Shown here piece after piece: positions 30,601 through 43,800 of a stretch of DNA of 64,000 nt. The notes beneath the pieces were generated by a model that made no database searches, had not been told where the DNA came from, and worked only from the letters and a program-made list of their open reading frames with translations. Within the stretch, counting starts at the first letter, position 1. The number at the start of each line of letters is the position of its first letter. The DNA comes from Lineus longissimus (Eukaryota > Nemertea > Pilidiophora > Heteronemertea > Lineidae). A program made the position numbers and the translations under genes. The stretch is taken from contig NC_088319.1 of assembly GCF_910592395.1 (NCBI RefSeq), positions 16,864,001-16,928,000 on the forward strand. The letters run 5' to 3'.

Positions 30601-31132
30601 TTGGATGTTGATGAGATGTTTAAACCTTAGTGGTGAAGATATCTGTAGTCATGAAAGGGACATGTTGAATAGAAGAAAATAGGTAATGATGCTTTCGACC
30701 ATGTCTCCTATTGCCCTTGATACATGATTTCCAAATGAGAGAATCATAGAAATCGCCGTACAAAGACATGTGCATTGAGTTGGTTTTATTACCTTCATCT
30801 GTTTTTCAGAGGACCCGCACTACAAGCAGCAAGCAGCCGTCCCCCTTGGATCCGAAACACATGGAGGCGAAGACGTCACAATCTACGCCCAAGGACCAAT
30901 GTCGCATCTCTTCCATGGTGTCCATGAACAACACTACATTGCCCACGTCATGGGCTACGCCGCCTGCGTTGGCCCAAATCAGGACCATTGCACCAGACCG
31001 GAAGTTGTGCGGATCGGTGATGGATTGATTTGCATGACGCAATCGGATATGATGTCATCGAAAGGGACCGCATCAAAAGTATCGACTGTTTTGACAATAC
31101 TCAGCATGTTACTTTACAAACTATGCTTATGA
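24609..31132 (+). CDS. ALP: Alkaline phosphatase, GPI-anchored type
   Basis: Secretory-pathway zinc/magnesium phosphomonoesterase at the cell surface. Ten exons: 24609-24693, 26613-26833, 27451-27628, 27731-27903, 28032-28136, 28626-28728, 29159-29299, 29780-29971, 30371-30490, 30810-31132. All junctions are GT-AG and phase-consistent, giving 546 residues, the usual length for animal enzymes. Exon 1 encodes a signal peptide. Metal and catalytic motifs: LGDGMG (Asp63), [12 protein letters not shown] with the phosphorylated Ser113, [11 protein letters not shown] (Asp340, His344), TADHSH (Asp381, His382) and THGGED (His457). The end shows SSKGTASK followed by a hydrophobic tail up to the stop, a GPI signal. 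All active-site residues are present, so the gene looks intact. Intron 1 (1.9 kb) holds a SINE and a Harbinger-like relic. Confidence 0.96.
25137..25285 (-). mobile_element. tRNA-derived SINE (head region)
   Basis: On the minus strand an A-box-like TAGCGCAGAGG (25276-25266) and a perfect B box GGTTCGATTCC (25233-25223) sit at tRNA-like spacing, with an intact T stem CCGGG/CCCGG. The would-be acceptor arms do not pair, so this is not a working tRNA but a pol III-derived SINE head, followed by an unrelated tail. Left limit is approximate. It lies in alkaline phosphatase intron 1, antisense to the gene. Confidence 0.6.
25502..26186 (-). mobile_element. Non-autonomous PIF/Harbinger-like transposon relic
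   Basis: About 685 bp flanked by 21-bp inverted repeats AGAGAGTTTTCGCTATCCCG(T), left at 25502-25522 and right at 26166-26186, perfect between copies. AAT flanks both sides (25499-25501, 26187-26189), a plausible 3-bp target duplication; TA is an alternative reading. Inside, the minus strand from an ATG at 26062 to a stop at 25832 encodes 76 residues ending with [17 protein letters not shown], which matches the N-terminal region of HARBI1-like transposases as I know it. The catalytic part is missing, so it cannot move alone. It sits in alkaline phosphatase intron 1. Confidence 0.7.
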
Positions 31133-31897
31133 CGGGCATTTGAATTTATTTATTGGTGATTTGCCATATGTGATCAGTCATGTTATACCTGTTTTTTGGT
31201 TGAAGCTGCGCCTCGATCGCCTGTACTTGAAGTGGTCTCAAATCAAAAACCCAAATATCAAGTGGTTTGAAAGTTGTTGCAATATGACTGATGACGTATT
31301 GCGCCGTGGCAAGGGTTTTATGGTGATAGGGGAAAAGCCTGGTGGTCTTTTGATACCCAGTCTTGGTGAAGGATTCCGCATTTTTCTTAGAAGGAGCGTT
31401 ACTGCGGCCAGCCTCTGTTGAGACCTTCATATAGTGCTAAGGTACACTGAAAATCTGTTCATTGAAAAAGGGCTACTCTAAGATAAAAACAGCCATTGTT
31501 ATGAGGTCCGTGTTTGTGTTATGTTATAATTTTCTATATCATATCAACTGTAAAAACCACCGAACAATGTGTAATTATCCATACTTCATCTCGGCTAATC
31601 TTGAGTCCTCAGGGCACAGCGAATCAACAGTTTTCGAAAGTACTATACATACTTTGACATAAATGCGGATTGATCATGCAAAGTCTTCAATCAGCAGACG
31701 AGTAGTCTTGACTACCCTTTCAGTGCTTATGCGACCGGTTCGTCTAAGGTCAAGGTCGACTGAAGGTCGGGGTGAGAGGGCGAGGCAAGGTTGGTAAGAC
31801 CTGGTGAAGGAAGCTTTCCGGCTAAGGTGAAGATGGATGAAGGTAGGGGTGAGAGGCTAGGTGGCGGTACTTTATCCTGATGGCAGTCATTTTAATT

Positions 31898-32206
31898 AAA
31901 AAGCAACTAAGTTGACTTCAGGGTACCACACACCTCCACTCGTGAAGCACGGTGCTCATTTCATTCAATTTGGTGTCAATTCGAATAGATTCTGAGCTAG
32001 ACAGCAATGTGGTAGATGACAATTCTGAAATTGTTACCCAACCCAAAAATAGTAAAAAAGCAACTAAGTTGACTTCAGGGTACCACACACTTCCACTCGA
32101 GAAGCACGGTGCTCATTTCATTCAAATGTCAATTCGAATAGATTCTGAGCTAGACAGCAATGTGGTAGATGACAATTCTGAAATTGTTACCCAACACAAA
32201 AATAGT
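31898..32206 (+). repeat. Direct tandem duplication, about 155-bp unit
   Basis: Unit 1 begins AAAAAGCAACTAAGTTGACT at 31898 and unit 2 at 32055. Both end CAAAAATAGT (32053 and 32206). They differ by a few substitutions and a 4-base deletion. A frame through both copies encodes a repeated SIRIDSELDSNVVDDNSEI segment, but it starts in intergenic DNA without splice support, so I do not call it a gene. Confidence 0.9.
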
Positions 32207-32342
32207 GCAGCATTAATACTGGAGCACGTGTTGAGTAACAGATTTTAACGCCAAATACTGACAACGGGCGCCAACTGTCATAAATACCCAGTTACTCTTA
32301 AGCGCGTGTTGGACTAATCCATATCTTCTTTCCAAGCTAATT

Positions 32343-32495
32343 ATGACGATAGCGCTCACAGCCTTAGGGACACTATCCAGTTTCCTTCTGCTGCTTGTTG
32401 TCTTTTTCTATCGACGAGGCCGAGAGAAGTTACCGCTGTACAAGTCATCCGCTCGCAGGTATACATCTCTGGGGGAGGAGGACGGAGACATCTAA
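32343..32495 (+). CDS. Orphan transmembrane-plus-cytoplasmic-tail exon candidate
   Basis: A 50-codon frame downstream of alkaline phosphatase on the same strand. Seen: ALTALGTLSSFLLLLVVFFY, a clean membrane span, followed directly by RRGREK and a hydrophilic tail ending YTSLGEEDGDI and TAA. This has the look of the last exon of a type I membrane protein. A pyrimidine-rich tract precedes AG sites ending at 32336 and 32352. The second gives phase 1, which would accept a donor-like GTGATG inside the last alkaline phosphatase exon (after GCGGATCG). It may be an alternative anchor exon of that gene, the end of an unseen gene, or chance. Confidence 0.4.
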   Translation: MTIALTALGTLSSFLLLLVVFFYRRGREKLPLYKSSARRYTSLGEEDGDI

Positions 32496-33841
32496 GCGGT
32501 GCGTAACAACGAGCAATCGCTGCTTTCTTGGTGTAGAATCTTTGAATCCTCCGGTTTATTGGCCAATCAGAAGCCGTCTATCATGTTTCTTAGCAGGGGG
32601 AGCAGAGAAGGTTTCCGATTGGCCTGGGCAGGTGGCCTCTGATTGACCAATACAGACACTGGGGAAGTATCAAAAATCTTGCTTGAGGAAGATTATGATT
32701 GGTCTCCTTTTAAGATTTTCTGTGGTGGATCAGGTTCTTTGTCTCGGCTTTCAGTACTTTTCTTTACTGAAAGACTCTTTTACGAACTTACCAAAAAACT
32801 ATTTGGTCAAACGAGTCACATGCTCGGCATATGAGACGAAAATGTTGATTGTTTAAACGAGAACGAAGCTGTTGTGCAAAGTTTATTCTGTGTTGAGAAG
32901 ACGAATGAATGTTATTTTCAGCATCGGGTGTTTCCGTACTGCTTCGAGATTGTTCGAGTATCAACAATCGGAAGAGGAAACCGGCGGCAAAAGACGTGAC
33001 TGGAGCTGGATGTACGTAACTGCCGAGTTGCTAGCCCTGCGTATTGATAGAACAAATGCTGCAAATACAAATATTATATGATGTTTAATGGACATGTTAT
33101 TGACAGTGTGATAATTGGACAACTTGTATTTCGTGGTGTACTCAATACATGTACATGTATTACAAAATAACATCAAATATGTTTCAATAACAATGCACCT
33201 TGATCCGTATTAGGACATAAGGGTAGAGTGAATTCTCGAGGGGACTATATATTCTTTCACACTGGAGAGGTGATAACTCGCGAATGGCAATCATGACGAA
33301 ATGTAGAGGAGATGAACCTATTGCCAGTCTGGAACGTAGTGGATATCTATACCCAGCATTTTGGAATGAATATCCGAAAGCCTTGATAAAAACGTACACC
33401 GTACACCTATATTGTCCATAGTGTTAAGTGTAGAAATCTGTCCTCTTTCAGACTGATCTAAACATCTCCAACTAGTGATAGTATGATCTCGATATTCAAA
33501 TAGTACATTTGATGTTTCTTTTGCAATCGCTATGATGTAAATACTGAAATGAAAAATGAAATGCTCAATGTAAAACTAATTAATAGTTAATTACGACGTG
33601 TATCTGGATTTATGGCTTATTGAGACGATTTAATAAATTCATTTTTTTGTGATAGATACCTTGTTATTTTCATTAGTTCTGGCAATTATTACAAATCTAT
33701 TCAGGAATATTGACAGCACAGACTATGAAACAATTTTGTTACAAAGCTACAGTTCGATCTGAGTTGGTATCATGAATGAAGCGCTATGTCCAATACCGAA
33801 GAGTTCCAAAGCCATTTGATTTGGTGTGGACTGTATTATAC

Positions 33842-33930
33842 GCGCCGGTCACCGATCCAAAGGTTGACCGCGCTCGACGTTGCTTAACTTCCACTCTGGG
33901 GCCAACGCGCCAACCACTAGGCCATAAAGG
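33842..33930 (-). mobile_element. 5S-rRNA-derived SINE-like element
   Basis: On the minus strand, GGAAGTTAAGCA...GTCG...TTGGATCGGTGACCG (about 33893-33845) follows the internal control region of animal 5S rRNA (GGAAGCTAAGCA...GTCG...TTGGATGGGAGACCG) over about 50 bases. Just upstream is a tRNA A-box-like TAGTGGTTGGCGCG. A 5S promoter inside a non-5S context is the hallmark of SINE3-type retroposons. It is not a working 5S gene because the outer thirds are absent. Confidence 0.55.
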
Positions 33931-34841
33931 AATTCCCTCATGGCCGGCGGGTTAAGCCGTGCCATATACCTGGGGGTACTATACATGGACAATTCCATCA
34001 ACATGGGACACATGTTGGTTTATTATTACTGTCTCAAGCTGTGCATAAAATATACAGCAATTGTACAACGTTTGTAATTTGATTATTTTTCAAACAAGTC
34101 CTGATGATTAATTTGGCGGCATCTGTTCGCAGTTGGTCATGCACATTTGCAGAACACGGAGTCATGGAGTTTTATTTTCCGTGAATTCGTATGCGTGGTT
34201 CATCGTGTTTCTCGTATTTACATCGAGTTTCTCGTATTTACATAGTCAACACGCGGAATTATAGACTGATGAATTTTAAACTATTTCTTGATATAACACC
34301 GAAATAATTGTTTTGGTCACAGCATTATTGGATAAAACCTGAAATAATTGGTTGGGTCATTTATAAAAGCTTGTCATCATTCCGAGTCATCGGGATTCGA
34401 TTGTACGATTCACGCACGATACGTTACCTTTTTGTTTTTGTGGATGGGATACTACACTAATTTCATTCCGTACCGTGCGGTGGCGTTAATGACTAGTCAG
34501 ATTCTAGTGGCACGTAATAACGGATTTGTAGTGTGCCCCGGCTCCATGAGCATCATATCAATACATCAATTCATTGGACGACTCTCCATTTACGGGACGA
34601 GTTATTTATGAGGTATACAAGTAACGCGATGCAGTCTAAATCGTTTGAATGGACTAAAGAAAAGGATTTATGACCATGAGCTAACAAAACTTGCTCATCA
34701 ACAGGACCCAAAAATATGTTTTAGATAAATTTTCATACGATCTGTGAGTTATACGATTCGAATTGTGCAAACATCAAAATGGATACATATAGTATCAAGC
34801 AACGGAAACATTCAAATGGATTTAGACATGATAAAGTGACC

Positions 34842-37800
34842 ATGGGTGTAGCATTATGTTGGCTGTTAAAGGCCGGATTCTGTCTTCTCTTGCCTCAAGT
34901 TGCTTCCGCTGCTTATGGAACTGCTCCGAAGAACGTCACATTTGGTAAGTGTGTACTTATTTTGTCTTGATTCATTCCACATTGATACTACCACCTCCAA
35001 GCGGGCTATGATGAGAACTCAATGCAATTATGTTTCTGCAGCGTATAGTTTTATAACGGTCTCTGGCTGTAACTTTGTCCCCAAATGACCTTTCTGGAAT
35101 GACGATCGGGAATCAAAACGAGCATCATGTCATTTATCCTGCGCAACAGGGTCATTAAGAGGACAATGTAAAGGAAGGACAACTTTCACTACTCTATGAA
35201 ACAGCTCAAGTTTTTTCTCCTGGGCACTGGTTCCTTCGTTGACATTCAATCGAGCTTCTTCTTATATGGTGTTCAACCTGCGTAACTTCAGTCCTGTGGC
35301 GGAGATGAAGCGGCTTGTCGTTTCGAGGTCTTGCTGTGTTCTCCAGAGTTTTTCTTCGACGTTGGTGTCTACGGCCCGAATTTATGTCGTGGACGGGACA
35401 GTCCTGTAGAATGTCAACTGCTGTCTGCACTTCTATCTGGCATTTGTATTCTGGTTATTATTTGAGCTAGGGAGGTTTTGCATCCCTTGGAAAGAGGTCC
35501 GTCAGCACTACAAACGTCAGAGGTTTGTGGTGTCATCGACCTTCATACATAGTAGCACGTCGAATCAGTGAACTCTCATAAAGACGTAGTCAATAAAGTT
35601 CATCATATACTTCCCTCGCTACTTTGTCGTTCGTAGCTCTTCGTGAGAGTGTAAACTCAGCCTAACAATGTTCGAGAAGACACTCAGCCCACAGCTGAAT
35701 AGATCTGATCGCGGAAGCAGTAAGAGATAGTGAAACAACAAACCTATTTACATCTGACAACATGAAATTTGAACATGGATTCTGAACCAACATCTCATGT
35801 CAGACTGTCTCACACGGCAATAGGCAGAGTAATCGATTCATATCATGAATTGGTTCATACTCGTTTTTCATCCTGATTCTCAATTTGACTACCGATAGTG
35901 GCTTCGTACATACAATGTAGTTCTATAAGGATATGATGTCATTGATATGACACATTTACTTTAATGGTAAAATATCCAATATAATGTCAACTGTTCAGAC
36001 TTAGGTACATGTAGGCTACAAGGTTTGTAATACACTCGTCTACCAGCAGCTGAGACTGAAACCAAAAGTATGGACGACATTAATAAGACATAAAACACGT
36101 TCAAATTTATGCATTTTATTACCAACTGTACAAGTCAAAGAAGCCGCCCATGATACGAGGAATGGTATGACTAACATGTTCATTATTGGTGGCGTGTTTG
36201 TAACTTTTATTCTAAGCCTGTCAAGTTAACTGCGGTCGTTTGGTTATGATGACATTGTTTACACACAGCCTGCTGCCGCCATCAAAGGACGAGTGGAATT
36301 CAAATCTGACATCAACAGGACAAAAACAAGTTAATCAATCTTCAATTAAGCACGCGGTCCCTGTTTTAATGACTGTAAATTAATATTTTTGACATTTCCA
36401 CCAAAGCTGCGTATCTATCAGACGGCTGCTGGTTTGAAATTCACTCTCGACAAGAACCATTTACATCATTTGGGGTCAAACTATTCATCTAATAGTAACC
36501 CAACATGTATACTACCAGGCTCTGTTGATAAACAAGATGGCGCCCATTCATTATTGATTAGTAAAACGATGATTTGAGAGTGAAGGTCATGGACCAATCC
36601 CGCTATCCAAGATGGCTGCTAGACACGAGTTGCCAAGTCCGAAATTTTTTCTTGGTAAATGGACACCATGCAAACAAATTCCACACACAATTCGAAGTCA
36701 CATTTTACAAATACATTTATTTAACGTATTTGATCCTCCTAATACCAAGTGCGAGTAAGTACATCGATATTGGAAACCATTTCTCAAACATACTGAGTTC
36801 TCGCGGATATTCCGTTCACCGGGACTGAGCTATCCGAGAATTTCCTTTCCTCTTATTCTGTCAGTGCGTGTCAACAGAATCCGGAACCAACAAGGCAAAA
36901 CATAATTAGTCGGGTTGACTGGAAACAACCAACTTGGGACCAAAAGTAGTGTCCTTAATTAGCAGAGGGGGTGTACTTAATAGAGATATATCCACTTAAG
37001 GGAGGTTCCATTGTATACTGCCAGTGCGATGTCCTTGGTGTGACTCGGCTGTATTCCATTCCCAGTGAAATCATTTACACCCATGATCTCCTGAGCATAT
37101 ACTATTATTAGTTGGCTAGTATTACGATCGCAACCATGGTGCAACACAGTTCGTGCAAACATGAAAACAGGGCAATATGGTCAACAACATAATAATGGTA
37201 TTCAGTAATGATTAGTGCGATCACTGAAATACTATTACAGGGTGTATCTAAGGATCTGATTGTTGTAGTCAAAAAGGAAAGTTAGTCCCCCTTGAAAGAA
37301 GCTAAGACAGGTCACTCGAGATGATGGCCTTACCCAGTTTATAATGATGAAATGACTTGTCCAAGGTGACCTGCTCACAGCAGCTTCGCGTGGGAGAACA
37401 TCACTAAGCATCGAACACTAGCACATGTCATTTTTCGGTGAAAATCTAACGTCATAGTGAAAATGATAGCAGAAATCATGAATCTGACACAGTCCGGGCA
37501 TTATGTAAAAAAGCACATTGACATTTATCGATTCATGCTGTTAGATCACAAAGGGCTCCAGTTAACGGACATAAGTGCATCCTGTCCCACTGCGGCTGTA
37601 TTTAACCAAAAGCCGTCAGAAAAAACCTATTAATTAGCGGTAATTGGGCTGTCCCAATGGTACATTCTGGCTTAAAACGATGGCACATTCTGGCTTGAAA
37701 CGATCATAGCTATGGCAACGTCACGGTAGTACTAATACCGTTAGGTCCATCGGAACCACTAACCAAGTACCACTCTATCAGCAGTGATTTGATCGTACAT

Positions 37801-40800
37801 GTATCATTCAATTATATTTGACCTAGCTATCGGTGATAGCGCTATTCGATGATGTAGAGGATGGTTTAACATCAGAAAATTTTGTAGTTGGTCGTGTTTG
37901 TCACAAAAAGTTTACACGGGTTTGGTAATGTGGACGTGTACCCAAACACCATCATCCAAGTTTCGAAATCTTTGGACGTAGTCTTTCTTGAAAATATGTT
38001 TGCTGCTGAAGTTTTGCGACACCAGCGAGCCAATCAGAGAAGAGCTGGTGATTATGTGATTGACCAGCTGGACCAAATGACAAATCGTTTGTTTGGGAAT
38101 GTTAGCATTGTGGGTAATGTTATTGGGTCGTTTCAACAAGTGATAATCAGATAATATGGTACCTTAATAATAAATGAATGACGATTGAACACGGGTCTTC
38201 TTTGTAAAGGCCACTTATTATATTGCTAAGCGAATGTTGGACAACAAAATCTATCAATAGTTTTCATCGAGTATATTCATTGTTACCTCAGTAATTGACT
38301 TTCGAACGTGAAAAGACTACGATAAATAGGTTTCCCTCGTTAATGCCTACTTAAGGTGACTGTTTGTCATAAAGCGTTCTTGTTAATTTCAGGCTAATAG
38401 CTATTGTTGTGTCAATCTCCCGGGAATTTCCATTGGTTTCGGGTTATACTGAATAGACAATGAAGCTAAATTTGTTACTTTCGAATTCGATTCACGTAAC
38501 GGCTGAACAGGAAGGTACTCGATGTCATACAAAGTGTCGTTTATTGCTGAATTATGAAGGGATTATGATATATGGCTGATGTCGAAGTGAGCTCACATTT
38601 ACCTCTATCGGAGGGGGTGGGGTGGGGGGGGGGGGGTACTTAAACTATGAATTAGGCGACTAGCACAAGCTGTCCCCAACTTCTCCCAGAATCAAGGCTT
38701 GCATGACAAATGGAGCCCGGGTCATGGTGACAGATAGCAGCAACCGCCATCGTTTGCGGAACTCCAACAAGACATGCATTCGCCAATACATTACTCCTTC
38801 CTGCAAATCTAGCTGGACCATAACCTCTTCAAACAGATCGTTCAAAATAATAAAGCTGCAATAGTACACAGAGCAACACAACTGGCAAAAGTATGTCATC
38901 ATAATTTTTCAAGCGTATGGGTCGAGAGGAACTACATGTGACGACAAATTGTTTGATATGGGACATAATCCGCTGTCCAGCTAAATCTCACCTCTTGTCC
39001 TTTAAATGATACAACAGTTGCAAGGCCCTACATTCCATTAGACGATGCCTAATTATGTTAAAACACAATGTATCACCCAAAATTAGGGCCTAATCAGTTT
39101 GCATTGGACATGATATTGGAATGTTATAATCCTTGTGTGTCAACATACCATAAATTGTTTGGGCCTATTTTCGTGCTTTAATCGAGTTTTGCATATATTT
39201 TTGAACCTCTTGAATATCACAGTGACATGACAAACAATTTCACACATTTGCTTACAAAGGACGGTGACATACAGATCTTACAAACATTGCAATGTGAGTG
39301 TTAAACACCTAGACTGGAATACTACATAATACGATTATATACTATAATTCCGTGCTATCGCGTTGCTGACATGATGCCGAGAGTAAAATTCCGGAATTGC
39401 GGTTATACGCAATCATTTCACGATCTGTCAGAATCATAAGTCCATCAATGACAAGCACTGCTCATGCATCACTGATCGCTAAGTCTGGCGTCCGCTGGGT
39501 CTGGATGTTGTGGTCTGTCACGAACACGAGTTTCGTGGTGAGACAGCATGCGGAAGATCGGGCTTGAAGGTAACACTGGTAGCCACTGAAGTCTTCTAAG
39601 AAACTACAGATTCTTCCGTAGTGGCCCCGGTTTGTCCGTGTAAAGTCGGAATACCCCCGATTTGCCCGAGTACTTGTCAGAATCGTTGTGCTGCCGGGGT
39701 ACTCTGTGCAACTTTCGACAACCCAGAAGAATAGAATACACAGTACTGTATTTCATGATGTATGCATGGTCTAACTCTCTCACATACCTCAGTGGTGTCA
39801 AGTAATATTGTCCGTTACTGGACGAGCCTTGCAGCAGTCCGAAACAATGGATGGAATATCCTGAAGCCGCGTAAAGCGCTTGTTGATCATAATTTAGTTT
39901 AAACAGAATAGGTCAAAAGGTCGCCAATAGATCAATACTTTACATTAATATTTAAGTAACTGATGTACATCGAGGACGTTAAAACTTTCCAATGGCTAAT
40001 TGCTTATCATTGTAGCGTACCACGAGGCAATTACCCTAATGGTGTAGTGTTTGACAATTAAGCGACTTAGAACTCCAATACAGTTTCCTCCATTTGCCAG
40101 TGCTTGTACCTTGAAACTAAAGCACTTTAAGTCGTTTCCCCTTGAATCTTCGGATACATGGTTCTCAGAACTGTGACATGTGCGGAGAACAGCATCACAT
40201 CAAGCCCACGCTCGCAGAGATAACGGTTTTTAACCTTCAAGGGTGTTTTGCCAACACAAATGGGATTCCTTGGATGTAATGTCCAGTAATCAACTGGTTG
40301 ATATCATACAGACATCTACAGATGTCTGTTAGACTTCAGCAGTTGAGGTCAGTTTAGGCATCGAGTAAGATAGATGTCTCATACGTATCAACGTGTGATG
40401 TTTCTTAGACGACTATTCGACACCTTTAGATTACCCCTGTGCAATTGACAGTGATCACACATGAAATCTGTCCCACCTTACAACGAAACACCGCTAAATC
40501 ATTGTTAATTTCTCAGTATCTCCGCAAAATTTATCCATGTGAAGTTTTTTAAGTGTTTTCATTTTTCCAAGTTCGGTCATATCGCTTCGAAAAAGCCGAA
40601 CCATGGCCTTGTGCGAATCAAAGCAACGCGTGCTCCCCGCTGTCTGTGTCGAAGTCCTCGATATTTCTACCTCCGGGCCCCTTTACAAACGTATTGTGCG
40701 ACATATTGACCGCCCATGCCAGTGTATGGACGGGCGTTGGGACGGATACTGCCAATGCCGATAATGTCGCATGAAAAGCAAACTTTCATTTAGCGAATTA

Positions 40801-43800
40801 GCACTGATGATTCTGCCGGTGATCGCCTAATGCTATGCCGTGGGAATTGAACGATGTTGACTTTGGTGCGGGGTGGACCCCGGTCATGATATGAGGCAAC
40901 TTGTTGACCGAACTGCTTTCCCGACGATGCTTGGGCTACCAGCAGTCGCATCGGGACGTTCCATACATGGTGTTGACATAATTTACTACAACGATGCTTG
41001 TCGTGCAGACGAAGCGACTTTCTTTAAACTGTCATTGATTCTGATAGATCCGTCCTCCCAAGACCATCGCTTGGATATCTGGCGTACGGGGATGATGCAC
41101 AGTAACTCACTGCGGCGGATGGAAGCATTGTTGAATCTTCCACCCAGCATACTGCGCATGCGAGTTGCCCTAAACAACGGACCAAAATGAGGCTGGGGAA
41201 ACGATCTATTCTCTGCCTTCTTGTCGTCTTCTTCCGCACACCTCTCTGTATATCGAACTGTTAGTACAGTTCTGACAGGTTTCATGGACTGATCTTTGAG
41301 GTCGAGATGTCGTTTTTCGGCGAGCTTGAAGCAGGTTCTTCAAAGCTGTTTCCCATGTACATGTAGAACCATAGTAGATAAACAACTTTCCAAGTATCTT
41401 ACTTACAGGCGTCATCATCCCAGAGACGGGAGGATTTTACAGCAAAGCCATGAAGCTGGCCGTGGATCTCGCTGTCCAGAGAGTGGCAAACGATCCAACC
41501 CTTCTTCCAAACATCAACCTCCTACCTCTGTTCAAAATGGTCGACAGTCAGCTCGACACATTTCAAAGTATCACCGCAGGTGAGTTAAATTAGTTTGATA
41601 GACTGTGGAACCGACTCCAATTACGGGCTCCTCATATTGCCAGTTTGCCACGCGGACGGGTGTATCAATTATACATTAAGTGAGATTTTGATGGGAATAC
41701 GGCATCCTCCAAGGTCGATCAGCGTTAATTGGCCTAGTGCATCCACGGGTTCACTGTTCTTCCTGCTATGATGTCCCACCTCCTCTGATCGCCCTTTATT
41801 CTTTCAGTTTCGGAGTTCCTCCACAATGGCGTCCACTTCATCGTTGGGCCCGATTCCTCGACGGCCGTGAAGGCGACCCAGCCCATTTGTCAAGGGATGC
41901 ATATCCCACAGCTGGCCCCCTCAGCCACTGACCCAATCCTTTCCAGCTTTCATGATCTCTATCCATATCTTCTAAAAGTAAGTATGTGGATACGTTAAAA
42001 ACTACCGTACTCTCCAACCAACACCCCGCGAAATCAGACAGATTGCGTCAAAACAATTGTTTTCAATAAGAATCATCGACTTCGCTCTGGCAACTCATCA
42101 CAGAAGTTCTGTCACGAATCTCTACGCGTGTCAAGTGGTCAACAGTCATCAGCCAGAAAATGACTAGGTGACCTAGAATGATTGGTTTTGGGCCGCCGTA
42201 GCGTGACCTCCATCGGTCTCTATTGCCTCACGACAGAACTCACGGTCAGAATGGCAAACAACTGCTGCAGTGTTCAGCGGCCCGCTGCATAAATTTCAGA
42301 ATCTCATCATTCTTTTCTCTTGAACAGATGAGTTCCCCAGACTCTCTCCAGAGCACGGCCCTGTATGACCTGGTGATCAAGATGCGCTGGACCAGAGTAG
42401 CCATTCTGACGTCGTCCTCAGATTACGGTAAGTGCCGACTGTAGATGGGAAAGGGGCCCGAGTGAAGATGGTCTAAATCCTAGCACAACATATTTGCTGG
42501 ACAAGATTTTTAAAATCCTTAAGTTTTTTTCTCTGGAAATGAAGAAGTGGCATAGTTGGCGGATGACGGAGATGACGAACAAGCTGGACATTCATATCAT
42601 ACTGCTGGATTCTTGCTTTTTATTGGCAAATTTCTCAACTGCATCAAAAAGCAATTGCCAACACTGGCTTGTCACTTCTCCAGTACGCTGATCACTTCTC
42701 ACCACAGGAAAAGTGGTTTATCTGACCATGGTAACGAATAGAGGCAAGAAACAATGCCCTATCGCTACGCTGACGATCAGTGACAAGGTTCTTATCGCGC
42801 TCTTCTTGGGAAAAGGGCTAGTGTTCCATCTATCGTAGGTTTCATAAGAAATCTTTGAGCTTGGTTTCATCAGAATTTCTATCAGCTCTCCAGCCACGTT
42901 TGCAGAGCACTCATATTTAGTATGCGATAATGCTAAGCACACTTTGTTGAGTATGAGCAAACTAATATATTTTTCCCCGAAATGCAAAAGAAATTGATGT
43001 TTGGCCTGGGAGAGTCAATTTATCGAATTTACAGTGGGTCGGCTTTGTTTAGTCTCATTACATTCGCTAACAAGCCATGGGTAAAGCCTCTAAAAGTGTC
43101 CTCTTTCTAAAGGACGATATTTCATTCTTTATCTTTCAAATCAAAACAAATTCTATACACCGTGCTGAACAACTGCTGCGGTCTTTTGAAATTCCATTAT
43201 AACCGAATACAATTTATCATCTAAGCGTCTGATTGAACGCGTACAGCTGCTGTTTATACCAATATCATATCCTAAACATCGAGTGTGGTGCAATCATAAA
43301 GGGCGGTGAACCAACGAGCAAGTGCTATTAGTGATTACCTGAAACTCGTCCATTATTTCAAGGTGAACACCATTAAACAGCATAAGTTCTGTCATGTCTG
43401 TGGCACCAATGGATGAATCATTAAAGGCCGGTTAACACGTAGCAAGGATTAGCTTGGACATCATGGGTGATATCGCCGACCAAGCCATAGTACTCGTGGT
43501 CATGTCAGTGGTGGGGAGGAGGTGGTCAGTCGATGGGGGGGGGGGGTTGTTGGGGCTATTTGAGCTCTTATTTTCACGTGTCCGTAGTAAATCTTGGCTA
43601 AATACACGACAGCGAGGCAAAAGAGAGCTCATGTTCTCTTTACTCAATATATTTCCTGCAACTTTTCTCTTTAAAAGCTGGGGAGTGAAAATTGATATCC
43701 TACAGTATATCAATATTATGTGATTGCAAACCAACTAATGAACACATGGCAGCTGCGCAATGAACGTGAATGGTGATTTTTAAATGGTCAGATATGCACT

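Larger units (their letters stand above)
34945..41408 (+). other. Glutamate receptor intron 1 (6.5 kb)
   Basis: A phase-1 intron separating the signal-peptide exon from the amino-terminal domain. It contains a LINE relic (35272-35460), a G-run (38613-38636) and short local repeats such as the doubled ACATTCTGGCTTRAAACGAT near 37665. No nested gene was recognised on either strand. Confidence 0.5.

Noticed and set aside
31952-32248. 98-residue open frame with repeated peptide
   Set aside because: It arises from the tandem duplication; no start context, no splice sites and no known domain.
33842-33930. Functional 5S rRNA gene
   Set aside because: Only the internal control region is similar; the first and last thirds of 5S are absent.
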